Positions 7,656-16,029 are shown, numbered from the stretch's first letter. The stretch is 64,000 nucleotides of DNA from Nitrosomonas sp. Nm34 (GCF_900113925.1 NZ_FORD01000014.1:1-64000); one strand, 5' to 3'. Notes: generated from the sequence alone by a model not told the origin. A program made the numbers and translations.

Positions 7656-8226
7656 TAAATTTTATCCGTAAAGTTTCAGCTTTACTTTTTGCGATTTTCA
7701 ATTCTTCTATTAAATCATCAATAGTATCTTCGTAAAACTCGCATAAAAAAGATTGCTCGTCTACAGTGTTAATTTTTAGGATATAAGGGTATAAATTAGT
7801 TACTATTTCTTTTCTTCTAATATCAAAAATTGGACGAACATCAGTAGTGATTTGAAAATTTTCTATTCTGCTATATCTGTCTTTAATTTTTTCTATTTTT
7901 TGATCTAGAAAGTAGCTTTCAAGTTGAGAGATAGAATGATTTAGTTTTCGCCATCCATTTCTAGCTTCTGGACTGCTTTCAGATAGACGATCTATAGTAT
8001 CGTTTAGATCTGAAATAGCATCTTCATAATTTCGTGCATCAGTCACGAAACTTATTAATCTCAATAGTGCCTTTATTTCTCCAGTTTCATCTTTAGTTAT
8101 AAATCTCTTTAATTTTAATGTTCTATCTAATGCATTGTTGTTGCTCTCTGCATATATGGAAATTATATCGGTATAAGCAGAATCATCAATTAAGTGTATG
8201 AGTTCTAAATCAGATATTAAATCCAT
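7645..8226 (-). CDS. Unknown cytoplasmic helical protein, 193 aa (operon gene 1)
   Basis: First gene of an overlapping three-gene operon. I take ATG 8226 (MDLISDLELIHLID); a GTG ten codons upstream at 8256 is possible, and neither has a clear ribosome-binding site. The protein is soluble, rich in Asp, Glu, Ile, Lys and Ser, and looks all-helical (RNYEDAISDLNDTIDRLSES, EQSFLCEFYEDTIDDLIEEL). There is one Cys and no recognisable catalytic motif. Its position between a holin relic and a frameshifted umuD, beside a dead integrase, marks it as mobile-element cargo. Function is unknown. Confidence 0.6.
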   Translation of the reverse strand: MDLISDLELIHLIDDSAYTDIISIYAESNNNALDRTLKLKRFITKDETGEIKALLRLISFVTDARNYEDAISDLNDTIDRLSESSPEARNGWRKLNHSISQLESYFLDQKIEKIKDRYSRIENFQITTDVRPIFDIRRKEIVTNLYPYILKINTVDEQSFLCEFYEDTIDDLIEELKIAKSKAETLRIKFSGK

Positions 8227-8438
8227 ATATTTATAATGAGTTGCATTAGAGCCCACACAAAAAGGAGTTGTTAATAAGAAATTTCTTATCCTTAAAAGCG
8301 GCGTGAATTATATCAAACATTATCTAGATTGAATAATCGACTTAAAGAAGGGTAGAACGTTTGCACATTTCATCGTATTGTTATTCGTCGAATAGGTGCT
8401 TTATACTGCGCTATTCATCAAGCGCTTTAGAAATTGTT

Positions 8439-8907
8439 ATGATAATTAATACTCCAGTTGAACCAAGTAGCGAATCGATCCTGCCTGTTCTGGAGCGAGC
8501 AAAGCTTAACCCTGTCACTTGTTATTGCTGTTTTGCAGTATCGAATTCCCGCTGGGTTTCCATCTCCTGCAGAGGGATATTCTGAGAAAGGGCTGGATAT
8601 CAGTGATTATCTGGTACGCAATAAAGCCTCTACCTATCTCTTCCGAGTGATGGGCGATTCTATGATCGGTGCTCGCATTCATGATGGTGATATGCTGGTG
8701 GTTGATCGCTCAATCAAACCTAAACACGGGCATATCGTTCTGGCAGTAATTAACAATGAATATACTGTAAAGCGATTGTATTCCTGCAGTGGTGTGATTG
8801 AGCTTCATGCTGCTAATCCGACTTATCCTGCTATTCGATTCCGTAAAAATGATGAATTGCAAGTGTGGGGAGTTGTAGTTGGTGCAGTAGCACGCTTTAT
8901 AGTGTAA
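8439..8907 (+). pseudogene. umuD: UmuD-like S24 peptidase with N-terminal frameshift
   Basis: From ATG 8439 one frame reads MIINTPVEPSSESILPVLE, typical of a UmuD start. The conserved body is in the next frame from about 8530: IPAGFPSPAEGYSEKGLD (Ala-Gly self-cleavage site), VMGDSMIGARIHDGDMLVVD with the catalytic Ser, and NNEYTVKRL with the catalytic Lys. A shift of one frame between about 8490 and 8530 is therefore needed to join them. The alternative 149-aa frame from TTG 8458 has an unusual N-terminus. UmuD is the accessory subunit of DNA polymerase V; no umuC follows. It could also be a mobile-element SOS repressor relic. Confidence 0.65.
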
Positions 8908-8965
8908 TTATGTCTGATATTTACTAGCTTCGCATTCGCAGCGGTTGGTAATAAATAATGCTTAC

Positions 8966-8993
8966 TGAACTAGCACAATTTAGTGCTAGTTCA
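8966..8993. terminator. 11-bp perfect hairpin after umuD relic
   Basis: TGAACTAGCAC (8966-8976) and GTGCTAGTTCA (8983-8993) enclose AATTTA. It lies between the convergent umuD relic and the 143-aa gene. The preceding AATAAATAATGCTTAC is shared with the hairpin at 6842-6874. Confidence 0.6.
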
Positions 8994-9003
8994 CATAAAG
9001 AAA

Positions 9004-9435
9004 TTACTCTGACAAATCCTCCAGGTAATTTTCTGCATCCTTTTTGGTTTTGAATATAAGAGGTGAATTACTGTTATTTTTAAAATTATTGACAGCACAA
9101 TCAAAAAGCCACTCATAAGCCTTTTCCTTAGTGTCAAATACACTTATTTTGTCACAAAAATTTCCTTGATCCCTCCATTCACAACCCTCATACCGCAACA
9201 CTTTTTCTAATTCAGGCTTTGAGCCCGTATGCTTAAAGATATTATCAGTAACAAGCTCAGCTTCTGATTTTTCTTCAAAGAGATCTCCGGAAACTCTAAA
9301 CCAGATTGCTTCATCTACATAGTTTTTCCTTCGAACACCTGAAGGAGTTGTAATTTTTTCTGCAAAGGATTCAATCAAATCAATATAATCTTCTTCAATG
9401 ATAAAGCCATCTTCTATAATGTACACCGGGTCCAT
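9004..9435 (-). CDS. Hypothetical acidic protein, 143 aa
   Basis: ATG 9435 follows GGGAGAAG, a very good ribosome-binding site. The protein is acidic with several aromatic residues (VYIIEDGFIIEEDYIDLIES, LRYEGCEWRDQGNFCDKISV, AYEWLFDCAVNNF) and three or four cysteines; it has no signal peptide or membrane helix. I do not recognise the family. It lies between the umuD relic and the integrase relic, so it is probably cargo of the integrative element. The end KTKKDAENYLEDLSE matches a helical tail. Coding is well supported by start signal and length; function is not. Confidence 0.6.
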   Translation of the reverse strand: MDPVYIIEDGFIIEEDYIDLIESFAEKITTPSGVRRKNYVDEAIWFRVSGDLFEEKSEAELVTDNIFKHTGSKPELEKVLRYEGCEWRDQGNFCDKISVFDTKEKAYEWLFDCAVNNFKNNSNSPLIFKTKKDAENYLEDLSE

Positions 9436-9635
9436 TTTACTTCTCCCTTTAGTTACCTGATTCCGTCAGGCCGATCTGATCCATTTTTTATAAGATGATT
9501 ATCTGGCAAGAGACACTTATACAGCTCTGCCGACATTAAGAGCTGCAGTATTCGGAACTTTGAAAATATATTTTACTTTACCAATCTTAATGGTTACTGA
9601 GCAATTTGCAAAAAATGCACATTGCTTATTGCACA
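9436..9635. other. Spacer upstream of the 143-aa gene
   Basis: About 200 bases without an open frame of note. It includes the promoter side of the 143-aa gene and a short TTGCA-rich stretch (9601-9630) beyond the end of the integrase. No att duplicate of tRNA-Leu was found here. Confidence 0.4.
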
Positions 9636-10623
9636 TTAAATCCTCTTGGCAATATCCTCAATACTTTCTCTGTAGTAAATTTGAAGCTGGTCTCATATCA
9701 CGATGACCAGATATCCTCGCAAGCGTTAAAATATCCACCTTCTTGGCTAGTCTAGTGATAGCTTCTGCCCTGGTGTCATGAAAATGCAGGTCTTCAATCA
9801 TTGCCCTGCCTTTAGCCTTCCTGAGCAACGCATCAATCTGGCTTGTACGCAGATTAAACACGGATTCCGCAGATTCATTCACGGATTTTAATTGCTCGAT
9901 AATCCTGATCGCTTCACTAGACAATGGCACATTTCGAGCAAAACTATTCTTTGTCATTGGTAAGTGCGCGACTCTCTTTTCAATATCAACATAAGTCCAA
10001 GTAAGAGAAGCAATTTCACCTGTGCGCATGGCTGTCTCAATCGCAAATATTAAAGCCGCGCCAACTCTAGCTGATATAGTTTCTGGCTCCTCTGTATACT
10101 CATAACCAAGCGCAAACAGTAGACGGTCTATTTCGTCTTGCTCAATACGTCGCTCTCTGTGCGGCGGTTCTTTTGGCCGTTTAACTTCCTTGATAGGGTT
10201 TTCCAAAAGCCACTTCCATTCGTTCTTTGCTATATTTAAAGCATGCGTAATCAGGTTCCAATCACGGAGCACGGTACCAGCTTTCACGGATTGCAACCTT
10301 CTATCCCGCCATGCTGCAAAATGCGTCTAGTTTAGTTCGCTTAATTTAATCTTTGAGATTTCATCTTCAGACAGCTTGCTAAAACGCTTAAGCTCAAATG
10401 ATCCACTGCGCTTAGTTGGTGATACTTGTTTGCCGTATCTATCCATGAGATCGCCAAACGTTTTATCAGGTATAGTATTAAACTTTCCAGATAAAATTTC
10501 TTTCTCTGTTTCAGCAATCCACATATTGGCTTCGGCTTTGGTGCGGAAGGTTCTGGACTTCCTGATACCCATCTTGAAGACCGCAGCTTCATAGCCGTTA
10601 TTTTTCTTCCTGATAGTACCCAT
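9636..10623 (-). pseudogene. Tyrosine recombinase (phage-type integrase), two lesions
   Basis: The N-terminal part starts at ATG 10623 (MGTIRKKNNGYEAAVFKMG) and carries the arm-binding and SAM-like segments. It meets an in-frame amber stop at 10327-10329 and continues in the same frame with THFAAWRDRRLQSVKAGT. The catalytic domain keeps AMRTGEI (Arg), HFHDTRAEAITRLA (His-x-x-Arg) and ISGHRD (His). After RDMR an extra base near 9698 shifts the frame; the other frame restores LQIYYRESIEDIAKRI with the catalytic Tyr and a stop at 9636-9638. Read through both lesions the protein would be ~328 aa, normal for the family. It lies with its 5' end toward tRNA-Leu, as in elements that integrate into a tRNA 3' end. 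Confidence 0.85.
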
Positions 10624-10631
10624 AGATTCAT

Positions 10632-10675
10632 CCGTGAATTTAACCGTAATTTATCCGTGAATACTACCGGAAATT
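10632..10675. repeat. Four phased CCGTGAATT-type direct repeats upstream of integrase
   Basis: CCGTGAATT (10632), CCGTAATTT (10644), CCGTGAATA (10655) and CCGGAAATT (10667) recur every 11-12 bases between the integrase start and the tRNA-Leu gene. Spacing near one helical turn is what arm-type integrase sites or an operator would show. The identity is inferred. Confidence 0.5.
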
Positions 10676-10793
10676 TGTTAAATCTTGTGAATCTTTGTTG
10701 AAACTAGAGAGAAGGAAAAACTATTAAGAGGCTCTTAAAACAATGCTTTTTGGGGATTTTTTGACTTTTGGTGATTGCTGTCAAAATAGTCGG

Positions 10794-10883
10794 TGGTGCC
10801 CGGAGCCGGAATCGAACCGGCATGGACGTATAAGGTCCGAGGGATTTTAAGTCCCTTGTGTCTACCAATTTCACCATCCGGGC
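10794..10883 (-). tRNA. tRNA-Leu(TAA)
   Basis: The reverse strand gives GCCCGGATG at the 5' end, D arm AAATTGGTAGA, anticodon loop CTTAAAA (anticodon TAA), a long variable arm, T loop TTCGATT and a matching TCCGGGC acceptor, with CCA encoded at 10794-10796. The class II variable arm fits Leu. It stands 171 bases from the integrase start. Confidence 0.95.
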
Positions 10884-11514
10884 AATCAAAATTAGAATAT
10901 TATTTTTTCTTTACTATCAATAGATTGGTATTAAAGGTAATATTGCTAAGAATTTGTTATTATACTGCGAAATAACGTTCTAGAGAATCTATTATTGTGA
11001 ACAGATTGTGTGAATCTAATTAAAATGAATCCGTTCAAATCAATTTTTATTTGATGGGGTGGTGGTGAGTCCTCGTCGCGAATTAAACCAAGATGCGTCC
11101 AGCATACCCTTACTTTACCTATTCTTTAATTGGCAAAAATTGCTGTCTAATAAAAACTGAAAGTTGGAGCTATTTCTGTGTCTATATGATTTAGTCTAAA
11201 AAATCTTCTTTGCTAATATAAAAATGGATCAGTCCAAATAAGCTAAAGCCAGCAGATCATTTTAGCTTCGTGGCAATAAAATTTACTGTTTTCAGATTTG
11301 CTTTATCTGTACATAGTCAATTTATATCGGCGATAAAGTTATTAACTTTAGAAGGTATTTGGCAGAAATTAAAATAGATCTTGCTTTTACTGAAGCTATA
11401 TTTCACCTCATGGTGAATGAGGTGTTGGTAGCAAAGAATGGTAGAATCTCTAATTCAGGTAACTAATTGATAGTTAAGCCTGAGCGATTCGAGTGCAAGG
11501 ATAGTATACGCGTG
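10884..11514. other. Spacer between intact and decayed tRNA-Leu
   Basis: About 630 AT-rich bases with no supported gene. It probably is residual DNA of the element or of an older insertion that displaced the leucine tRNA from its neighbours. Confidence 0.45.
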
Positions 11515-11560
11515 TTTGAAGTCCCGTGTGTCTACCAATTTTCCTATACAGCAATCGAAA
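11515..11560 (-). pseudogene. Decayed tRNA-Leu 5' half
   Basis: On the plus strand TTTGAAGTCCC..TGTGTCTACCAATTT..GCAATCGAAA copies the 5' half and leader of the intact tRNA-Leu (about 37 of 46 positions agree). The acceptor stem and anticodon (TTCAAAC region) are broken. It lies 14 bases from tRNA-Cys, where a Gly-Cys-Leu cluster would place the native Leu gene. Confidence 0.7.
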
Positions 11561-11573
11561 CAGGCTGAATTTT

Positions 11574-11647
11574 TGGAGGCGGGGGTCGGAATCGAACCGG
11601 CGTAGACGGCTTTGCAGGCCGCTGCATAACCACTCTGCCACCCCGCC
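11574..11647 (-). tRNA. tRNA-Cys(GCA)
   Basis: The reverse strand reads GGCGGGG acceptor, D arm, anticodon loop CTGCAAA (GCA), T loop TTCGATT, matching CCCCGCC, discriminator T and encoded CCA. 74 bases in total. It is second in the Gly-Cys-(Leu) cluster. Confidence 0.95.
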
Positions 11648-11753
11648 AATTATTTTTTTAAGATCAGAATGTGGTCTGTATCGTAACACCACGATGAATA
11701 ATATGATATGGGTTTTTTATCTATTTGTTAAAAAATCCAATTTATCTCGATAT

Positions 11754-11828
11754 TGGAGCGGGAAACGAGGCTCGAACTCGCGACCCCAACCTTGGCAAGG
11801 TTGTGCTCTACCACTGAGCTATTCCCGC
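11754..11828 (-). tRNA. tRNA-Gly(GCC)
   Basis: The reverse strand gives GCGGGAATAGCTCAGTGG, an anticodon loop with GCC (TTGCCAA), T loop TTCGAGC, acceptor TTCCCGC, discriminator T and encoded CCA. It is first in the cluster and is followed by tRNA-Cys. Confidence 0.95.
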
Positions 11829-11956
11829 AATTTTGAGTTTTACGTACTCAACAACACAATTCAGAAATAAAGAGAGGATTATAAAGATGCTGTTTATTTT
11901 GTCAAGAAACGCATGGATCCAGTCTTCCTTAAATTGTTATTTTTCGGTTTGATCTA

Positions 11957-12637
11957 TCATCGCAACACTTGCTGTAACCATCTGCTTATATCAGCCAGCT
12001 CCTCAGAACAGACAGAATGCTCCATTGGATATTCATGCCACTCAACTTGATAACCGGCTTCTGCTAGCTGTTGCTGGGAAGTTTTCGCTAGGTGGATTGG
12101 TACAATCGGATCATGGCTGCCATGCGCCATAAAAATGGGGGTAGAGGTATTAGCATGATGTGTTTCCTTGGCAAGGGTATGCGCTAATGGTAGATAACTT
12201 GATAGTGCCATAATGCCTCCTAATTTGTCTGGATAGCGCAGGCCAACCTGTAAAGCCATGACGCCTCCTTGAGAAAACCCAGCTAATACAATATGGTTAG
12301 AAGAAATGCCACGTTGATTTTCTCGCTCAATCAGTGCTGTAATTGCATGTTGGGAGCGGCGAATACCTGCTTCATCTTCATAGTGAGTTAGATTCGTATA
12401 CTTGATATCATACCAGGCACGCATAATAAAGCCTTGATTAATGCTGACCGGTTGTTTGGGTGCGTGAGGAAAAATAAAACGTATTGCGGTGTCAGGTGGT
12501 AGCTTGAGCTCATGTATAATAGGCACGAAATCATTACCGTCAGCGCCAAGCCCATGCATCCACAAAATTGAATGAGTTGGTTGTGCGCCTGTTTCTAGCT
12601 CAATTGCAGGAAGTTGCTGTGATAAAGGGGGGAGCAT
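11957..12637 (-). CDS. Carboxylesterase / phospholipase, alpha/beta hydrolase (EstB type)
   Basis: 226 aa from ATG 12637. The fold is shown by ILWMHGLGADGNDF (oxyanion region, ~27-37), the nucleophile elbow GFSQGG (~120), Asp in GSHDPIVP (~170) and His in PMEHSVCSEE (~206), giving a Ser-Asp-His triad. The family is the small cytoplasmic carboxylesterases (Pseudomonas EstB / yeast and human acyl-protein thioesterase relatives) acting on short acyl esters. Length is typical. It is transcribed away from the transglutaminase-like gene, whose start lies 73 bases off, so the two share a divergent promoter region. Confidence 0.9.
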   Translation of the reverse strand: MLPPLSQQLPAIELETGAQPTHSILWMHGLGADGNDFVPIIHELKLPPDTAIRFIFPHAPKQPVSINQGFIMRAWYDIKYTNLTHYEDEAGIRRSQHAITALIERENQRGISSNHIVLAGFSQGGVMALQVGLRYPDKLGGIMALSSYLPLAHTLAKETHHANTSTPIFMAHGSHDPIVPIHLAKTSQQQLAEAGYQVEWHEYPMEHSVCSEELADISRWLQQVLR

Positions 12638-12709
12638 GATAGAGACTGATTGATTCGATTAATAATAAAATTTGTTTTTCAAAAGCTATACAGGTTACAG
12701 GAGATGTGC

Positions 12710-13807
12710 ATGAAACGCAGGGATTTTATCAAATTGATCGGTGCAAGTATTACCTTGCTTCCTATCACTCCATCAACTTTTGCGCAAACCACGAGTTCTA
12801 GTAAATGGCGCAGTTATCGTTTGTCATATCAGGTAACGTTACCTCCAACGGGTAAGCATGCACGTCTTTGGTTACCACTGCCGGATACCAACGACACGCC
12901 TTATCAGTTTACTCAAGGGAGTGTTTGGAATGGTAACGCCAAATCAGCAAAGTTTTATACCCTTCCCCAAACGGATTTTCCTGCATTTTATGCTGAATGG
13001 AACGGGGATGGAGAGCGCCTTGTCACAGTGAGCAGCATCGTCAAGACTGCACAACGGCAAATTGATCTGCAACATTATAATGCACCAGCCAAAGCAATTA
13101 TTCCTGACAATATCAAACATTTTCTGCAATCTACGCAACAAGTACCATTAGATGGGATTGTGCACCAAACCGCTTCTGCCATTACCAAAGAAAGTAAGAA
13201 CAGTTCTCCTTTGCAGAAAGCCAGGCTTATTTACAATTGGGTAATTGACAATGCTACTCATGACCAGAGCGTGCGGGGTAGAGGCAAGGGCGATATTAAG
13301 CAAATGCTGGCAAATGGCAACCTGAAAGGAAAGTGTGCGGACATTAATGCCTTATTCGTTGGCTTGGCGCGCGCTTCAGGCATTCCTGCACGGCAGCAAT
13401 TTGGTATCCGGATGGACGAATCAGCGTTGAACAAAAATTTAGGTAAGTTTGGCGATATCAGTACAGCGCAGCATTGCCGTGCGGAGTTTTACCTTGCCGG
13501 TCCTGGCTGGGTGCCCGTTGATCCGGCTGGTGTGTGTGAAGTCATCGCATTAGATAACTTGCCGCGCAATCATGAGCAAATTACCGCGTTGAGAGAGAAA
13601 TTGTTCGGCACTTGGGAAATGAATTGGGTGGCTTTTAACCATGGAGAAAATATTACTTTGGGTCAGAATAGCAAAGCAGGAAAGGTACCCTTCTTCCTGT
13701 ATCCACATGCTGAAATAGATGGAAAGCAATTGGATAGCCTTGATCCGCAGACATTTTCATATAAAATTGTGTCAGCAGCATTAATTGGTACAGGAGCAAA
13801 ACTTTAA
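12710..13807 (+). CDS. Secreted transglutaminase-like domain protein (twin-arginine type signal)
   Basis: I start at ATG 12710 because AGGAG lies 6 bases before it; this gives a 365-aa protein starting MKRRDFIKLIGASITLLPIT, a twin-arginine type signal ending near FAQ. The transglutaminase-like core has KARLIYNWVIDNATHD, GNLKGKCADINALFVGLARA with the nucleophilic Cys, AEFYLAGPGWVPVDPAGVCE with the expected His upstream (STAQHCRAEF) and Asp (PVDPA). The fold is used by bacterial peptidases and crosslinkers. Its substrate is unknown. The first ~130 residues form a beta-rich domain usual in this group. It is divergent from the esterase gene. Confidence 0.8.
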   Translation: MKRRDFIKLIGASITLLPITPSTFAQTTSSSKWRSYRLSYQVTLPPTGKHARLWLPLPDTNDTPYQFTQGSVWNGNAKSAKFYTLPQTDFPAFYAEWNGDGERLVTVSSIVKTAQRQIDLQHYNAPAKAIIPDNIKHFLQSTQQVPLDGIVHQTASAITKESKNSSPLQKARLIYNWVIDNATHDQSVRGRGKGDIKQMLANGNLKGKCADINALFVGLARASGIPARQQFGIRMDESALNKNLGKFGDISTAQHCRAEFYLAGPGWVPVDPAGVCEVIALDNLPRNHEQITALREKLFGTWEMNWVAFNHGENITLGQNSKAGKVPFFLYPHAEIDGKQLDSLDPQTFSYKIVSAALIGTGAKL

Positions 13808-13864
13808 ATAATCAGAAAAAATCTCGTGCACAGGATAATGAGGAAGTGGGTTTGTGTTAGATAA

Positions 13865-13902
13865 ACTCATTGCCCTTATAAAGACTCATCAGGGCAATGA
13901 GT
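13865..13902. terminator. 12-bp perfect hairpin
   Basis: ACTCATTGCCCT and AGGGCAATGAGT pair around a 14-base loop, 57 bases after the transglutaminase-like gene. No T run follows, so it may be a weak terminator or an RNA-stabilising hairpin. Confidence 0.5.
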
Positions 13903-13999
13903 GTCAATCAGTGCTTATGATCTTGAATATTGGTTTCTGCTGATGCCGTTGAACAGATAATAATGAGTAAGGCGGCATGAGAGTATATTTAAATACGAG

Positions 14000-14323
14000 T
14001 TAGCGCTCTAGTTTATCCAATTTGTCCTTAACAGTGGCCCATTCATCAGCATCCTGCGGCGCATCTTTTTTCTCGATGATAGGTTTCCAGATTTTGGATA
14101 ATTCCTCATTAAGGGCAATGAAGCCGCGTTGATTGTCAGGAACATCATCTTCAGCATAAATCGCTTCCACAGGGCACTCAGCTACACATAACGTGCAGTC
14201 AATACATTCATCAGGGTCAATTACTAGAAAATTGGGACCTTCGCGGAAGCAATCCACCGGGCATACATCGACACAATCAGTATATTTACATTTGATACAG
14301 CTTTCAGTTACTACATAAGTCAT
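14000..14323 (-). CDS. fdxA: 7Fe ferredoxin FdxA
   Basis: 107 aa from ATG 14323, with AAGGAA upstream. The N-terminal half holds [18 protein letters not shown] and [17 protein letters not shown], the cysteine pattern that binds one [3Fe-4S] and one [4Fe-4S] cluster in the FdxA (Azotobacter FdI-like) group. The C-terminal ~45 residues form the usual helical extension ([20 protein letters not shown]). It is a low-potential cytoplasmic electron carrier; partners are not in the window. Length and motif order are fully typical. It is divergent from xthA across a 336-base gap. Confidence 0.95.
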   Translation of the reverse strand: MTYVVTESCIKCKYTDCVDVCPVDCFREGPNFLVIDPDECIDCTLCVAECPVEAIYAEDDVPDNQRGFIALNEELSKIWKPIIEKKDAPQDADEWATVKDKLDKLER

Positions 14324-14659
14324 GATGGAATTCCTTGCGTGGTACTTATAAGATTCAGAATCCTGAATTTTATCAGAAATTGAGGGGGCTCTACTACTCT
14401 GTCGACGGGCTTCTCAAGGAGAGAGTCGGAATAATGCTGTAAAAATAGATTAATTTAATGTTTCAAAAGCAGAACACATGGTTATTTTGAATATAGAAGA
14501 TTATTGCATTGACTCAAGCTTATTAAAACATATCCTGTGCTCATTTTAATAACTCACTGAATTAACGAATATTATGCTGGGCATTGCGACGGGTTGCATG
14601 CAGAGGATATCATGTGTTCTGCAGAAACAGATGAATAATAAAAATAAATACTGAATACT
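14324..14659. other. Divergent intergenic region fdxA / xthA
   Basis: 336 AT-rich bases between the two divergent starts; it must hold both promoters. No hairpin or operator palindrome stands out. Confidence 0.5.
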
Positions 14660-15454
14660 ATGAAAATCGTTACCTGGAATGTTAATTCACTTAAAGTTCG
14701 TCTGCCGCAGGTCATTAACTGGTTAGTGGCTCATCAACCAGATATATTATGTTTACAGGAAACTAAACTGCAGGACGAGTTTTTTCCAGCCGCTGAGATT
14801 GCAGCGCTTGGCTATCAATCCGTTTATACCGGACAGAAAATGTTTAATGGCGTTGCGCTATTAAGTAAGCAAAATGGAGCTGATGTAGTTACGGCAATTC
14901 CCAATTTGGATGATAGCCAGAAGCGAATCATCGCGGCAACTTATGAAGATGTACGTGTCGTCTGTGTGTATGTGCCCAATGGGGAAAGTATTGAATCGGA
15001 TAAGTATCAATATAAGTTAATGTGGCTAGACGCACTGAACCAATGGCTCAGTAAGGAGCTGGAGCAATATCCGCGCTTAGCTTTGCTCGGAGATTTTAAT
15101 ATTGCACCGGAAGATCGAGATGTGCATGATCCCGATTTGTGGAGAGGTCAGGTACTTTGCAGTGAGTCCGAAAGAAATGCCTTCCAGGAATTATTAAAGC
15201 TCGGTTTCGTTGACAGTTTTCGTTTATTTGATCAGCCAGATAAATCATACACGTGGTGGGATTACCGTATGCTTGCTTTCCGCCGCAACAGGGGATTGCG
15301 TATTGACCATATCATGCTCAGCAATGAGCTGGCCAGTATCTGTAAAAGCTGCATGATCGATAAGGAGCCCAGAAAATTGGAACGGCCTTCTGATCATACG
15401 CCCGTTATAGTTGAAATTGCCCAGGACTTGGAACAAGCTCGATCCTGTAACTAA
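14660..15454 (+). CDS. xthA: Exodeoxyribonuclease III (AP endonuclease)
   Basis: 264 aa from ATG 14660. It shows the ExoIII signature set: MKIVTWNVNSLKVRLPQ at the start, LCLQETKLQDEFF (metal-binding Glu), LLGDFNIAPEDRDVHDP (catalytic Asp/Asn), LRIDHIMLS and SDHTPVIVEI (catalytic Asp-His). It cleaves DNA at abasic sites and trims 3' ends in base excision repair. Length and motif spacing are normal. No strong ribosome-binding site is visible (AATACT before the ATG), but the N-terminus aligns exactly with the family. Confidence 0.95.
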   Translation: MKIVTWNVNSLKVRLPQVINWLVAHQPDILCLQETKLQDEFFPAAEIAALGYQSVYTGQKMFNGVALLSKQNGADVVTAIPNLDDSQKRIIAATYEDVRVVCVYVPNGESIESDKYQYKLMWLDALNQWLSKELEQYPRLALLGDFNIAPEDRDVHDPDLWRGQVLCSESERNAFQELLKLGFVDSFRLFDQPDKSYTWWDYRMLAFRRNRGLRIDHIMLSNELASICKSCMIDKEPRKLERPSDHTPVIVEIAQDLEQARSCN

Positions 15455-15648
15455 CCGGACAACTCGTTAACAGCTGGTCAGGTTCGGCGCGGGAGGATTT
15501 GGATCATCCCGATTGAGTGTTTTCACGCAAGCTGAATCAGAAATCAATAAGCCGATTACCCTCTGTTACGAGCCCAGTGATTTATTCAGAAACATTTCAA
15601 TGCGTTTGCCGAACCTGAGATATTTCTGAGTTATCTCTCAAAGTAACG

Positions 15649-16029
15649 CTATTCCATCGAATGCAGACCAATCATGTTGCCTTCGGTATCCACCACCAAA
15701 GAAATAAAGCCGTATTGACCAATGGATTTCTTTTCTTGCACTATTTTTCCTCCAGAAGCGGCCGCACGAGCAGCCGCAAATGCGCAGTCAGTGCATATAA
15801 AGTAAACCAATACGCCGTTTCCACCGGATGAAACGCCTTCCTTCTTGACCAATGCGCCAGTTATTCCTCTTCCATCCTTTTCCATCGGAAAAGCCCATAG
15901 TTCTATTTTCATTTCCGGCGGAGAGTTAAGCTGTTCCAGCTTAACCTCAAAAACAGCTTCATAAAAACGCTTAGCTCGCTCGAGATCTTGCACGTAGACT
16001 TCAAACCATCCCACTGGATTATTGCTCAC
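15649..16029 (-). CDS. VOC (glyoxalase/bleomycin resistance fold) family protein
   Basis: 126 aa starting at GTG 16029, chosen because AGGAGATA precedes it and MSNNPVGWFEVYVQDL is the usual start. Two paired beta-alpha-beta modules are seen: WFEVYVQDLERAKRFYEAVF at the start, GVLVYFICTDC in the middle and GFISLVVDTEGNMIGLHS at the end, with possible metal ligands Glu and His. Proteins of this kind are small metalloenzymes or binding proteins; the substrate cannot be told. It stands alone, followed by MITE-A copy 3. Confidence 0.8.
   Translation of the reverse strand: MSNNPVGWFEVYVQDLERAKRFYEAVFEVKLEQLNSPPEMKIELWAFPMEKDGRGITGALVKKEGVSSGGNGVLVYFICTDCAFAAARAAASGGKIVQEKKSIGQYGFISLVVDTEGNMIGLHSME

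Noticed and set aside
10704-11870. Several frames such as those starting MIARMVKLVDTRDLKSL and MAGWQSGYAAACKAVYAG
   Set aside because: They are translations of tRNA-Leu, tRNA-Cys and tRNA-Gly genes.
13808-13999. Small RNA gene suggested by the 13865-13902 hairpin
   Set aside because: No promoter or T run could be paired with it, so only the hairpin is reported.
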